A stretch of 64,000 nt of DNA from Dyadobacter jiangsuensis (GCF_003014695.1 NZ_PYAS01000011.1:62001-126000), one strand, 5' to 3'. Shown: positions 1 through 9,947, counted from the first letter of the stretch. Translations and numbers: made by a program. Notes: generated by a model from the sequence alone, not told the origin.

Positions 1-266
1 CTATCAATAGTTTGTTCAGAAATAAAAAAGTCAGATCCTTTTAGAATAGCCCAAACGACACCATCCCTAGTAATGTGAGCAGGATTTCAAGATGTTTTCT
101 TCCGTGAGCAACCCTCGCGGAAGGTGATCCGCTACTCACCTCTGATACCATGTTATTAATACCGCTGACACGGATTATATAAGTCTGTCGTGTTTTCTAT
201 TTTTTTAACATAAAGCTCTATTTCTCAGTATCATGAACAGTGCCCGTCACCTTAAACACAAAAACT
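1..266. other. Upstream region of the SusCD operon, no gene seen
   Basis: No credible coding sequence was found here on either strand. It should hold the promoter of the SusC-led operon. A -7-like box TATTTTTT (198-205) differs by one base from TAnnTTTG, but no well-spaced TTG precedes it. Two short inverted repeats can be seen: GGTGA/TCACC at 123-127 and 136-140, and an ACACG/CGTGT pair flanking the AT-rich stretch around 170-195. Either could be a regulator site, but neither resembles a known operator. A gene upstream of base 1 may end just outside the window. Confidence 0.4.
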
Positions 267-3200
267 ATGGATCCAAATTTTACTGCTAGCCTGCGAAGGT
301 TGCTCCTATGCATTTTCGTGGCAGTTTTGCTCGTCAGCCCGGCATTCGCGGCGAGAAATCTCGATAAGACCATCAAGGGAAAAGTTACTTCGAAAATAGA
401 CGGCGCGGCGCTGCCCGGCGTCAGTATTGTGGTGAAGGGAAGCCAGCTGGGTACCTCCACCGATGCAACCGGTAATTACTCGATCAACGTCAATGAGGCC
501 TCCAAGCCGGTTCTCGTATTTTCCTACATCGGGCATGAAACCCAGGAAGTGATCGTAGGGAACCAATCGGTGATCGACGTGGTGCTGGCGGAAGGTGTTG
601 AAACGCTGAACGAAACCGTGGTAACGGCTTTGGGTCTTTCACGCGAGAAACGCTCATTGGGCTATTCGGTGGCCGAAGTCAATGGAAAAGATATCAGCCG
701 GGTGGCACAGGAAAACGTGCTGAATTCGCTGGCCGGCAGGGTGCCGGGCGTTACCATTAGCTCCACAGGTGGCACCGGTTCTTCGGTCAGTATGATCATC
801 CGCGGCGCTACATCTCTGAGCAGTGATAATCAGCCGCTTTTCGTAGTTGACGGTGTTCCTATCGCCAATACGCTCAACAACGTAAGCCAGGTAGGTAACG
901 ACAACCGCGTCGACTACGGTAATGCGATTTCCAGCCTTAACCCCGACGATATCGAGAACGTATCCATCCTGAAAGGCCCGAACGCAGCGGCACTTTACGG
1001 TTCGAGGGCAGGTCGCGGGGTGGTGCTGATTACTACCAAAACCGGTAGCAAATCGAAAAAAATGACGGTTTCCGTCAACTCCAACACGGTTTTTGACAAG
1101 CCTTACAAATACCTGAACATGCACCACAAGTTTGCGACGGGTATTCTGCCTTTTACACCGGATAACAACCCGTACCCCGGTGGTGTGCTGATGATCGACG
1201 AAGGTTCTGCCGGTGGGGTAGGCCCGGAACTCGACAAAGGCTATAAGGCCATTCAATGGAACAGCCCCAAGGATGCCAATGGCAACCCGATTCCTACGGA
1301 CCTCGTTTCGCATCCGGATAATGTCAAAAATTTTGTGCGTACAGGTATTACCACCACCAACGGGGTTGCAATTTCAAACAGCAATGATCTGGTAACTTAC
1401 CGGTTGTCGTATTCGAACATGTCGAACCGCGGTATTATCCCGAATTCAGATCTGTTCCGTAATTCATTGAATATCAATTCGGCAGTGAAGCTGGCCAAAA
1501 AACTGACGCTCAGCACGAACGTCGATATCAGCCGCAACAACTCCAACAACCGTCCGGCGACCAACCGTGGTACCAACCCGCTGCAATGGGCATATGCGGT
1601 TTCGCCGCACATCGATATCCGCGACCTGCGCAATTACTGGGTGCCGGGGCAGGAAGGCTTGCAGCAGCTGTCACAAGGCCCGGGCGATTACAACAACCCG
1701 TGGTTCCTGGCTTACGAGGTCAACAACAGCTTCGTCCGCGACCGTGTGTTTGGGAACCTTAAGGCCGACTGGCAGATCACACCGCATTTGAGCCTGATGG
1801 GTCGTTACGCGCTCGATACTTATCGCGAACAGCGCGAAACCAAAATCGGAAACAGCTATACCAATGATAGCCGTGGTGGTTACGGGGTGATTAACCTTAC
1901 CCGATTTGAACGCAATGCCGACTTCCTTTTGAGCTATAAGCGTGATATCAACAATTTCAGTTTCTCGGTATCGGGCGGTGGTAATACCCGTTATCAGAAA
2001 AATATGGACGTGAACACAGCCAGCGGAAATGGTACCGGGTTGGTTATCCCGGGGCTTTATACGCTGTCGAACATTGCCCCGCAGAACCTCAGATTTTCCA
2101 GCTACCTGTCGGAAAGGGCCGTTTACAGTGTCTACGGATTGGCCAACATTGGTTTCAAAGACATGGTCTACCTCGACCTGACAGCACGCAACGACTGGTC
2201 GAGTACCCTGCCGAAAGCTAACCGCTCGTACTTCTATCCGTCGGCTTCATTGAGTGTCCTGCTCAATGAGGTATTCCGGATGCCTAATCAGATCAGTTTG
2301 CTGAAAGCGAGAGGAAGCTGGGCACAGGTGGGTAACGATACCCAGCCCTACAATTTGCTGGCGACGCTGGGTAACTCCGGTGCCTGGGATGGCATTACAC
2401 GCTTGTCCAAATCCGGATCAATATTGCTTCCCGACCTGAAACCGGAGATCGCGACTTCGTATGAATACGGGCTTGACCTGAACCTCTACCAAAACCGCGT
2501 CCGAATGACCGCCACTTACTATCAGGTGGAGAACCGCAACCAGATTATCCCGACCAAACTTCCGGGGTCGAGCGGTTTTACTTCGAAAAATATCAATGCA
2601 GGTTTGCTCGTGAGCAAAGGACTTGAACTGACACTCGGAGGCACGCCGATCGACAAGAACGGCTGGCGCTGGGATATCAATGCCAACTGGTCGAGAAACC
2701 GCACGACGATCAAGTCGCTGTCGGATGGCCTTGAATTCTATACGCTCTGGACCGACGCAAAAGGCGGTGCCTGGACTTACGTAGGCGATAAGATCGGGGA
2801 TATTTACGATAACGAGCTGGTTACGGTTAAGGACAAGAGCTCGCCTTATTACGGCTACCCTATTCTGGATGAGAACGGTTCGTGGCAGTCGATTTCCGCT
2901 TCCAAAACCCGCAATAAGATCGGTAACTTCAATCCCGACTTCCTGATGGGTTTGCAAACATCCCTTTCATATAAAGGTTTCACGCTGAACATGTCGTTCG
3001 ACTGGCGCCAGGGTGGCGATTTCGTATCGCAAACATATCGTTATGGCGAGTCCGACCTGAAATCTCAGCGCTTCCTGGATAACCTGATTAATCCGAACGG
3101 AATGACCGGCGACCAGCTGCGCAACTATCTCGTGAACAACAACAAGGTGGTGGTTACCGGAAACCAATTCAACATCGTCGGTGGTCCTACCAAAGAATAT

Positions 3201-3659
3201 GGCGGCTTCCCGTTTGAGTACGGAGGCAATACGTATGACTATGCGGTGTTCAACCCCGGCGTGATTGCACAATACAACGAAGCCGGCGAAATCACCGGTT
3301 ACACTGAGAACCTCGGTGGAGCGGGCACGAAATACATTCCTTACGGCGACAACTATCCCTGGGATTTCACCCGTGCGGCTACATTCGATGCTTCGTTTGT
3401 GAAACTCCGTGAAGTATCGCTCGGATACGACCTGCCCTCAACTTTTGTGAAACGCCTGGGTCTGCAAAATGCCAACATCGCCGTTTACAGCCGCAACATT
3501 ATCCTTTGGACCAAAGCCAAAATCGGTATTGACCCCGAGCAGGCATTCCAGCAAGAGTCCGGTGCACAGGCTGGTACCCAGTTCAAGCAGGGTATCGAGC
3601 GCTACAACGTAACTCCGTGGGTGATACCTGTTGGTTTTAAACTTGGTTTAACTTTCTGA
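267..3659 (+). CDS. SusC/RagA-family TonB-linked outer membrane protein
   Basis: Outer-membrane, TonB-dependent importer of 1130 residues that would work with the SusD-like lipoprotein encoded 37 bp downstream. A signal peptide occupies about residues 1-28 and ends SPAFA. A carboxypeptidase-regulatory-like beta-sandwich follows (about 35-115), then the plug (about 120-235) with the SusC signatures LAGRVPGV and PLFVVDGVPI, then a barrel ending in an aromatic-rich strand (GFKLGLTF). The ATG at 267 is preferred because it starts the signal peptide directly; an in-frame GTG at 240 would add nine polar residues. It is the first gene of a run of six same-strand genes with gaps of 21-92 bp. The substrate cannot be read from the sequence, but the neighbours suggest a lipid- or phosphoester-derived molecule rather than a glycan. 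Confidence 0.95.
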   Translation: MDPNFTASLRRLLLCIFVAVLLVSPAFAARNLDKTIKGKVTSKIDGAALPGVSIVVKGSQLGTSTDATGNYSINVNEASKPVLVFSYIGHETQEVIVGNQSVIDVVLAEGVETLNETVVTALGLSREKRSLGYSVAEVNGKDISRVAQENVLNSLAGRVPGVTISSTGGTGSSVSMIIRGATSLSSDNQPLFVVDGVPIANTLNNVSQVGNDNRVDYGNAISSLNPDDIENVSILKGPNAAALYGSRAGRGVVLITTKTGSKSKKMTVSVNSNTVFDKPYKYLNMHHKFATGILPFTPDNNPYPGGVLMIDEGSAGGVGPELDKGYKAIQWNSPKDANGNPIPTDLVSHPDNVKNFVRTGITTTNGVAISNSNDLVTYRLSYSNMSNRGIIPNSDLFRNSLNINSAVKLAKKLTLSTNVDISRNNSNNRPATNRGTNPLQWAYAVSPHIDIRDLRNYWVPGQEGLQQLSQGPGDYNNPWFLAYEVNNSFVRDRVFGNLKADWQITPHLSLMGRYALDTYREQRETKIGNSYTNDSRGGYGVINLTRFERNADFLLSYKRDINNFSFSVSGGGNTRYQKNMDVNTASGNGTGLVIPGLYTLSNIAPQNLRFSSYLSERAVYSVYGLANIGFKDMVYLDLTARNDWSSTLPKANRSYFYPSASLSVLLNEVFRMPNQISLLKARGSWAQVGNDTQPYNLLATLGNSGAWDGITRLSKSGSILLPDLKPEIATSYEYGLDLNLYQNRVRMTATYYQVENRNQIIPTKLPGSSGFTSKNINAGLLVSKGLELTLGGTPIDKNGWRWDINANWSRNRTTIKSLSDGLEFYTLWTDAKGGAWTYVGDKIGDIYDNELVTVKDKSSPYYGYPILDENGSWQSISASKTRNKIGNFNPDFLMGLQTSLSYKGFTLNMSFDWRQGGDFVSQTYRYGESDLKSQRFLDNLINPNGMTGDQLRNYLVNNNKVVVTGNQFNIVGGPTKEYGGFPFEYGGNTYDYAVFNPGVIAQYNEAGEITGYTENLGGAGTKYIPYGDNYPWDFTRAATFDASFVKLREVSLGYDLPSTFVKRLGLQNANIAVYSRNIILWTKAKIGIDPEQAFQQESGAQAGTQFKQGIERYNVTPWVIPVGFKLGLTF

Positions 3660-3696
3660 TATAGAATTACATAGTCTATTTAATATAAATAAACTC

Positions 3697-5340
3697 ATGA
3701 AAAAACTTAATAACAAGTTCGTCATCATACCGCTGCTGCTGGCATGCATGGTCTTTTCCTGTAAGGACCTGACGGAGCTCAATGAAAACCCGAACGGGGT
3801 AGCACCGGAGTCGGTGAACCCGAACCTCGTATTGCCGACGGTCCTGACGGAGGCGGCCAAGCTGTATGTGAACCTGGGCTACCAGGACATCGCGGGCGTG
3901 GTGCAACACACGCAGAAAGACGCATGGTCGAGCGGGCATAATGACTATGACTGGGGCGGGGACCAGAGCTGGAATGCGTATTACGATGTATTGCGTAATA
4001 ATGATCTGGTGTATCAAAGAGCCGTGGCCACAAATTTTGAGTTTCACCAGGGCGTAACTTTGGTGATGAAATCGTTCATGTTCGGTCTCATTACCGATCT
4101 CTGGGGCGATGCGCCTTATACCAATGCATTGAAAGGCGAAGCCGGTTCGACAGCCGATATTCTGCCGTCATTCGACAGCCAGGACAAGATTTACGCGGGA
4201 ATTATCGCCGACTTGGAAAGAGCCAATACCTTGCTTTCCAAATCGAAAGCCGACTATGAGGGAATCGTCGACAATGTGGATGTTTATTATGGAGGCGATC
4301 CTGCCAAATGGCGGAAGATGGCTAATTCGCTATTGCTTCGTTACTACATGCGTATTTCGGCCAAGCAGCCTGACATTGCGAAGGCGGGTATCGAGAAAAT
4401 CGTGGCCAATGCGGCAAATTATCCCATCATTACTTCCAATGCGGATGATGCTACGATGGGCTTCCCGGGCAACAGCGAGGCAGATTCATGGCCTGCTAAC
4501 ACCGTGATCGACGCGAGCGGAAGCAACTACCGCCGCATTAAAATGTGCGCGACACTGGTGGAAAAATTGCAGACATTGAAAGACCCACGCCTGGGAATCT
4601 GGGCCAACAAGGTGGAAATTCCCCTCGTAGTGGATCCGACACAACCAGCCGGAACCGACAAAATCGTGGACGGCAAGCGCATTCTTTCGCCGGATAAGGT
4701 TAAGAATACGCAAGTCGACACAGACCCGGAATATGTGGGTTTGCCGCCAAGCTTTTCGGCATTGCCGTCGGCCTATAACCTCAACCCAACGCCGGGGCAG
4801 ACATCCTTTAACCCGCACGTTTCGTTCCTGAACAACATTTACAAATCCGCCAAAGGCCCGTTGCTGCGTGCACGGCTTATTTCTGCTGCGGAAGTAAACT
4901 TCATTCTCGCCGAAGCGGCATTGAAAGGCTGGGCTGTCGGTGTGGCGAAAGACCGTTACGAAGCCGGTGTGAAGGCTTCCATGACCACCTGGACGGTAGG
5001 CGATAAGTATGCCGCTTACATTGCGACACCCGGCGTGGTTTTCGACAATACAGTGAAGCAAGTACTCGAACAGAAATGGATTGCCAGCTGGACAGCTGCT
5101 ACCGAAGCGTGGTTCGATTTCCGCCGTACCGGCATGCCTGCTTTGAAAGCCGGCCCTGCGGCCAAGCGGGAGGTGCTGCCTGTGCGCTTCTATTATATGC
5201 AGGACGAGCTGCGGATCAACAAAACCAATGCGGAGGCTGCCGTGAGCAAGCTGGAAGTGACCAACTATTCGCAGGCCGACAACGGTAACAGCGCGTGGTC
5301 CAAACAATGGCTTTTGCAAGGAACTGGTAAGCCCTGGTAG
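3697..5340 (+). CDS. SusD/RagB-family nutrient-binding lipoprotein
   Basis: A 547-residue surface lipoprotein that would capture substrate and form the lid of the SusC barrel encoded upstream. The N-terminus is a lipoprotein signal with lipobox VFSC, making Cys22 the lipidated residue. The sequence fits the SusD-like family paired with SusC/RagA, with the helical segment NFILAEAALKGW and the C-terminal signature WIASWTAATEAWFDFRRTG. SusD proteins are TPR-rich binding proteins without enzymatic activity. The start is the only reasonable ATG before the signal peptide. A stable hairpin lies just downstream (5368-5405) and could set the expression of the hydrolase genes lower than that of susCD. 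Family assignment is secure; the ligand is unknown. Confidence 0.94.
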   Translation: MKKLNNKFVIIPLLLACMVFSCKDLTELNENPNGVAPESVNPNLVLPTVLTEAAKLYVNLGYQDIAGVVQHTQKDAWSSGHNDYDWGGDQSWNAYYDVLRNNDLVYQRAVATNFEFHQGVTLVMKSFMFGLITDLWGDAPYTNALKGEAGSTADILPSFDSQDKIYAGIIADLERANTLLSKSKADYEGIVDNVDVYYGGDPAKWRKMANSLLLRYYMRISAKQPDIAKAGIEKIVANAANYPIITSNADDATMGFPGNSEADSWPANTVIDASGSNYRRIKMCATLVEKLQTLKDPRLGIWANKVEIPLVVDPTQPAGTDKIVDGKRILSPDKVKNTQVDTDPEYVGLPPSFSALPSAYNLNPTPGQTSFNPHVSFLNNIYKSAKGPLLRARLISAAEVNFILAEAALKGWAVGVAKDRYEAGVKASMTTWTVGDKYAAYIATPGVVFDNTVKQVLEQKWIASWTAATEAWFDFRRTGMPALKAGPAAKREVLPVRFYYMQDELRINKTNAEAAVSKLEVTNYSQADNGNSAWSKQWLLQGTGKPW

Positions 5341-5367
5341 TCATATTTGTTTTAAGGTGAGTATTTA

Positions 5368-5412
5368 AAACCGGGACTGTCGGGATCATCCCGCAGTTCC
5401 GGTTTAGTTTTA
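5368..5412 (+). terminator. Intercistronic hairpin after susD
   Basis: Arms AAACCGG (5368-5374) and CCGGTTT (5399-5405) enclose a further ACTG/CAGT and CGGGA/TCCCG stem with a 3-nt loop. A short T-rich stretch follows. It lies between susD and the ceramidase-like gene inside an otherwise continuous gene run, so it may be a partial terminator or an mRNA-stabilising hairpin rather than the operon end. Confidence 0.6.
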
Positions 5413-5432
5413 ATTGGTAAACCCCTTCCAAA

Positions 5433-6719
5433 ATGAGAGCCAGAATCATTTTCGTTTGCCTTTTGTATCTGTGCATTAGCCAGGTCGCGGTTGGCCAGCA
5501 TTTCAGGGCTGCGGCGGCTGTGCGGGTGATAACGCCCGATCCGCTTTTGCCGGTTTCCGGGGGCATTGGTACGCCGAAGAAAGCAACGCAAAAGAATGGC
5601 GACTTGTATGCGAGAGCATTTGTGATGGAAAAGGGGGCGGTCAGGATCGCCATTGTGAATGTGGATAACCTGGGCTGGCCGGCTGCCTTGGGCAACAGGT
5701 CGCGGAAGCTGATCAAAGGGATTGCGCCCGAGAACGTGCTCATAGGCGCCACGCATACGCACAGCGGGCCCGATGCGTACGGTTTTCCCAATGAAAAGGG
5801 CGAGTCGTTCGCCGATATGGCTTACCTCGACCGTTGCGTTCAGCAAATCGCCGATGCCGTGAATGAGGCAGTCGGGAAACTGGAAAATGCTTCATTGAAA
5901 ATAGCAGTAGCCGATGCCAAAGGTAAGATCGCGTATAACTACTATGCCGACCAGCTTTACGATCCCAGTTGCGGCGTGATCCAGGCTGTGGCCAACTCCG
6001 GGGCAAATAAAGGTAAGCCCATTGCCACGCTGGTGAACTACGCGATACACCCGGAGGTGATCGGGTCGGGCAGGGGTATTCTGAGCCCGGATCTTTGCGG
6101 GCCGCTGTACGATCGCATTGAATCTCAAGGTGGAGGAGTCGCCATTTTTATGAACGGCGCGCAGGGCGGCATGGTAACTGCCGATAACCGCCTTGAAGGT
6201 GGGAAGGAAGCCAATGACTGGACTGAATGCAAAAGGATAGGCGAACTGCTGGCCGATGAAGCGTTGCGGATCGTGAAAGACGCGGCGGTGCAGGAAAACC
6301 CGGACGTTTATTGCGCTTCCCGCAGGATTGAGTTTCCGGTGGATTCGGAGATCATGCGTTTTATCCTTCAAAAATCACCTATTAAAAATGAAATGGCCGG
6401 TGATAATCGCATTGTGACGCAGCTGAATCTGCTCAATATCGGCAGCGCTCAGGTGCTGACCGTTCCGGGCGAGGCATTGCCCAATATCGGCTACTATGTC
6501 AAAAGGCATATGAATACCAAAAAGCCATTCCTTTTCGGACTGACGAACGATGCATTCGGCTACATGCTCACGAAGGTTGATTTCAACAGTTTTAAACGGT
6601 ATGACTACGTGAGCCGGACAAGCCTGGGCGAAATGACAGGCGAGATTTACATGGAACAGGCATTGAAATTAGTAAAAGACAGCCCCGCGCCGCAGCCGAC
6701 TGCCCCGGCGGGAAAGTAA
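5433..6719 (+). CDS. Neutral/alkaline ceramidase-like exported hydrolase
   Basis: A 428-residue exported protein with the N-terminal catalytic fold of neutral/alkaline non-lysosomal ceramidases, zinc amidases that split ceramide into sphingosine and fatty acid. A signal peptide covers about residues 1-21. The key family motif is ATHTHSGPDA with His108 and His110, and a second zinc-ligand-like His206 sits in NYAIHPEV. FMNGAQGGM (about 239-247) matches the glycine-rich loop near the active site. Full-length bacterial and animal enzymes are about 650-780 residues with a C-terminal immunoglobulin-like domain; that domain is absent here, so the substrate may differ from ceramide. The neighbours are other exported ester and phosphoester hydrolases. 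The gene begins 27 bp after a strong hairpin. Fold assignment is good; true ceramidase activity is unproven. Confidence 0.82.
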   Translation: MRARIIFVCLLYLCISQVAVGQHFRAAAAVRVITPDPLLPVSGGIGTPKKATQKNGDLYARAFVMEKGAVRIAIVNVDNLGWPAALGNRSRKLIKGIAPENVLIGATHTHSGPDAYGFPNEKGESFADMAYLDRCVQQIADAVNEAVGKLENASLKIAVADAKGKIAYNYYADQLYDPSCGVIQAVANSGANKGKPIATLVNYAIHPEVIGSGRGILSPDLCGPLYDRIESQGGGVAIFMNGAQGGMVTADNRLEGGKEANDWTECKRIGELLADEALRIVKDAAVQENPDVYCASRRIEFPVDSEIMRFILQKSPIKNEMAGDNRIVTQLNLLNIGSAQVLTVPGEALPNIGYYVKRHMNTKKPFLFGLTNDAFGYMLTKVDFNSFKRYDYVSRTSLGEMTGEIYMEQALKLVKDSPAPQPTAPAGK

Positions 6720-6749
6720 ACCGATTTTTCAACCCAAATAAGAGTGATC

Positions 6750-8099
6750 ATGTTTTTGAAAATAGCCGTCAGATCCGTGTTGCTGGCCTTCGTGGCGACC
6801 GTATTCGCGAACGCCCAGAAAGTGACCCCGGAAAACGCATTGGAGAGCTACCTCAACAATGGCGACAAAACCTTCAAATGGGAGCTGAAAGAGACATTTA
6901 AACGCGACGATCTGACATTTTACCAGATCCTGCTGACCTCTCAGAAATGGCGGGAGTTCACCTGGACGCACCAGTTGACGCTCATCGTACCAAAAGAAAA
7001 CCGGCACGACGACGCGTTGCTTTTCATAACGGGCGGTTCCAATTCCAACGAACAGCCCAATTGGAACAGCAAAAAAGACGAAAAAATGTACGGATCGCTC
7101 GGTGCGGTGGCTACCACGAACCAAGCCATTGTGGCATTGCTGAAACAGACGCCTAATCAGCCGTTTTTTGGTGATTTGACGGAGGATGCATTGATTTCCT
7201 ATACATTACACAACTTCAAAAAAGACAAGGACTACACCTGGCCGCTGCTCTTTCCGATGGTTAAAAGTGCTGTGAAAGCCATGGATGCCGTGCAGCAGTT
7301 TTCCCAAAAGGAATTGAAACACACCGTGAATAGCTTCGTCGTAACGGGTGCTTCGAAGCGGGGATGGACGACCTGGCTCACAGGTGCGAGCGACAAACGC
7401 GTGGAGGCAATCGCTCCCATGGTGATCGATGTGCTGAATATGCCGGTAAGTCTCGATTATCAGATTAAGTCCTGGGGCGATTACAGCGTTCAGATCGAGG
7501 ATTATGTGAAACTGGGTATTCCGCAGTCGACCGGTTCACCCGACGGGCAGGCCATTACGGCCATGATCGACCCCTATTCGTATCGTGCCAAACTGACCAT
7601 GCCGAAGATGATCTTCATGGGAACGAACGACGAGTATTGGGTGGTGGATAATATCAAAAACTACCTCGACAAGATTCCCGGGAAAAACATGCTGCATTAT
7701 GTGCCTAATGCAGGCCACGACCTCGGCGACGGCAAGCAGGCGATGGAAGCACTGAGTGCGTTCTTCGGCGCAACGATTAACAAACGGCCTTATACCGAAT
7801 GCAAATGGAGCCAGTCAATGGCCAACCGGAAGGTGAATCTGGACATTAAGACGACGCCGGATGCGTTAGTGGACGTGATCCTGTGGTCGGCCAACTCGCC
7901 CGACCAGGATTTGCGGAATGATACCTGGACCGCGCAAAGTTTAAAAATCAGCCAGCAATCCAATGTGAAGGTAACGGCCGAGCTTCCGGCCAGCGGCTTC
8001 CGGGCATTTTATGTGGATTTGAAATACAAAACGCCGCAAGGCAACGTCTACACCGAGAGTACAAGAGTGTTTTTAACGGATAATAAGTCGGTTCTGTAA
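6750..8099 (+). CDS. PhoPQ-activated pathogenicity-related (PqaA/AprA-type) protein
   Basis: A 449-residue exported alpha/beta-hydrolase-like protein of the PhoPQ-activated pathogenicity-related family. The signal peptide ends FANAQ at about residue 23. The diagnostic nucleophile-elbow motif is VTGASKRGWTTW, with Ser202 as probable nucleophile. The IAPMVIDVLNMP segment follows, and downstream acid and histidine candidates sit in GTNDEYW and PNAGHDLGDG. Family members are named for PhoP regulation in Salmonella and Dictyostelium AprA, and their chemistry is poorly known. The ATG at 6750 is preferred over an in-frame GTG two codons upstream because it begins the signal peptide. It sits 30 bp after the ceramidase-like gene and 48 bp before a metallophosphoesterase gene, so co-transcription is likely. 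Confidence 0.85.
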   Translation: MFLKIAVRSVLLAFVATVFANAQKVTPENALESYLNNGDKTFKWELKETFKRDDLTFYQILLTSQKWREFTWTHQLTLIVPKENRHDDALLFITGGSNSNEQPNWNSKKDEKMYGSLGAVATTNQAIVALLKQTPNQPFFGDLTEDALISYTLHNFKKDKDYTWPLLFPMVKSAVKAMDAVQQFSQKELKHTVNSFVVTGASKRGWTTWLTGASDKRVEAIAPMVIDVLNMPVSLDYQIKSWGDYSVQIEDYVKLGIPQSTGSPDGQAITAMIDPYSYRAKLTMPKMIFMGTNDEYWVVDNIKNYLDKIPGKNMLHYVPNAGHDLGDGKQAMEALSAFFGATINKRPYTECKWSQSMANRKVNLDIKTTPDALVDVILWSANSPDQDLRNDTWTAQSLKISQQSNVKVTAELPASGFRAFYVDLKYKTPQGNVYTESTRVFLTDNKSVL

Positions 8100-8147
8100 A
8101 TCCCTGAAATAGGTGTATATATACCTGACGGGAAACTTGAAATAGCC

Positions 8148-9926
8148 ATGATCAAAAACAAAAGATTGCGCTGGTGGGCATTGCTATGCCCGGTTTGGAT
8201 GTCTTTCGCGCTAGCCGGGGAGCAGCCCGAGCGGACGGTAAAAGAGGTGATCGACCGCACGGTGACGCGGTTTTATGAAACCCTCACACCTGCGCAGCTG
8301 GACACGATTTCGGATAACTATATCCTGAGTGTGCTCAGCGACCGCGATAAGGAAACACTAGCAACGCGTTTCTGGACATTCGATGTGAATGTGCCGGTGA
8401 GAGTTTCGCTGATGCGGCATACCGGCCAGGCCGTGCCGCCTTTCTGGCTTCAAAAGAGTGGTTTTAAAAAGACGCAAATGCTCGTCAAAAACGAGGAGTA
8501 CACCTATGAAGTATGGCAAAAGGATTTCGAAAAAGGACAGGTAGGGCTTGGTATCAATGGCTTTGATAAAGATCGCCCGGTGTATTTCATCAGCGTGGCG
8601 CCACTCGATAAGGCAGAAAAACTCGCGGTTTCGAATGTAGTGCCTGCACAATACGCATTAGGTACCATGCAGAAAGGGGCATTTACCTATCACGATTGGG
8701 ATGGTCTGGTATTGACCGAAGTTCCCGATGAACTGAAAGGCCAGACGCTCTTCACGACCGTACGGGGGCGCGCACGCGAGGCGCATCTGGTGAATGCATT
8801 CAGAAGAACCTCCACACCTTCGTCGGAAAAACCCGATCAGGTAGTAATGACATGGAACGGGGATCCTGCTACTACCGCGAATATCCAGTGGCGTACCAGT
8901 CCGAAGGTGCTCAGGAGCAAAGTGAAATACTGGAAGCCGGGGACATCAGATACGCTTTTTAAGGATGCCTCCGCATTTAATATGGAAGACAGGCTGTTGC
9001 AGAACGACCGGTTCGTCAACCGCTTTACCGCACAACTCAAAGGGCTGAGCCCTGGTTCGTTGTACCATTATTCGATCGGTACGGGGCAATCGCGATGGTC
9101 GGTGCCGGCTTCTTTCCAGACCGCCTCCGACCGGGTGAAGGACTTCTCGTTTATCTGGTTCGGCGATACGCATTATTCGCCTATCTGGGGCGATATGGCA
9201 CAAAAGTCGATCAAGCGGCATCCTGAAACGGCATTCTTCTCCATCGCTGGTGATCTGGTAACTACCGGCTTGCACCGCGACGATTGGGATCAGCTTTGGG
9301 CGCATGCGGGGCCGACGTTCAGTACGCGGCCATTGATGCCAGTGCCGGGTAATCACGATAGCCAGGACGGTCTCGGTGCCTGGATGTACAAAGAGATGTT
9401 CAGCCTGCCGGAGAATGGCCCGTCCGGTCAGCCTTCCGAAATGACCTATGCTTTTAATTACCAGGACGCATTGTTCCTGATGATCGACGCGACGCTTTCG
9501 GTGCCGCAGCAGACGGCCTGGGTCGAAAATCAGCTCAGGAATTCGAAAGCGAAATGGAAGTTTGCAATGTTCCACTTTCCGCCCTACAACTTTGAAGAGC
9601 CTTATGATGAGATCAAGCGGGAGTGGTGTACGCTTTTTGACAAATACCACGTGGATATGGTCATGAGCGGGCATATGCATTACTACCTGCGCACGAAGCC
9701 GATGTTCAACGACAAAGAAGTGGCCAGCCCGGCGAAGGGCACCATTTACCTGATGTCTATCAGTATTCCCGGCAAGCAGGAGCGCTGGCCGAAGGAGGAT
9801 TATGCCGTGGTGAGGTACAAAGACGGCCCCCTTTACCAGCACGTGTCGATCAAGGGGAACACGCTGCATTACAAATGTTACAATCCCGAGGGCGAGTTAA
9901 AAGACGAGCTGACGATTACGAAGTAG
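8148..9926 (+). CDS. Exported metallophosphoesterase, purple-acid-phosphatase-like
   Basis: A 592-residue exported phosphoesterase. After a signal peptide (about 1-23) there is a region of roughly 200 residues that I do not recognise, then a fibronectin-III-like domain typical of purple acid phosphatases (about 235-325), then a calcineurin-like catalytic domain. All dinuclear-metal motifs are present: GDTH (Asp340, His342), GDLV (Asp369), GNHD (Asn402, His403, Asp404), FHFPPY (His476) and SGHMHYY (His509, His511). The enzyme would release phosphate from monoesters or diesters in the periplasm or at the surface. It lies 21 bp before a glycerophosphodiester phosphodiesterase gene, which fits sequential breakdown of phospholipid head groups. 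The catalytic class is secure; the substrate is inferred. Confidence 0.9.
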   Translation: MIKNKRLRWWALLCPVWMSFALAGEQPERTVKEVIDRTVTRFYETLTPAQLDTISDNYILSVLSDRDKETLATRFWTFDVNVPVRVSLMRHTGQAVPPFWLQKSGFKKTQMLVKNEEYTYEVWQKDFEKGQVGLGINGFDKDRPVYFISVAPLDKAEKLAVSNVVPAQYALGTMQKGAFTYHDWDGLVLTEVPDELKGQTLFTTVRGRAREAHLVNAFRRTSTPSSEKPDQVVMTWNGDPATTANIQWRTSPKVLRSKVKYWKPGTSDTLFKDASAFNMEDRLLQNDRFVNRFTAQLKGLSPGSLYHYSIGTGQSRWSVPASFQTASDRVKDFSFIWFGDTHYSPIWGDMAQKSIKRHPETAFFSIAGDLVTTGLHRDDWDQLWAHAGPTFSTRPLMPVPGNHDSQDGLGAWMYKEMFSLPENGPSGQPSEMTYAFNYQDALFLMIDATLSVPQQTAWVENQLRNSKAKWKFAMFHFPPYNFEEPYDEIKREWCTLFDKYHVDMVMSGHMHYYLRTKPMFNDKEVASPAKGTIYLMSISIPGKQERWPKEDYAVVRYKDGPLYQHVSIKGNTLHYKCYNPEGELKDELTITK

Positions 9927-9947
9927 TATCCAACAATTTCAATCATA

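Noticed and set aside
8946..9869. A 307-codon frame on the minus strand
   Set aside because: Antisense to the metallophosphoesterase gene, whose metal motifs are intact.
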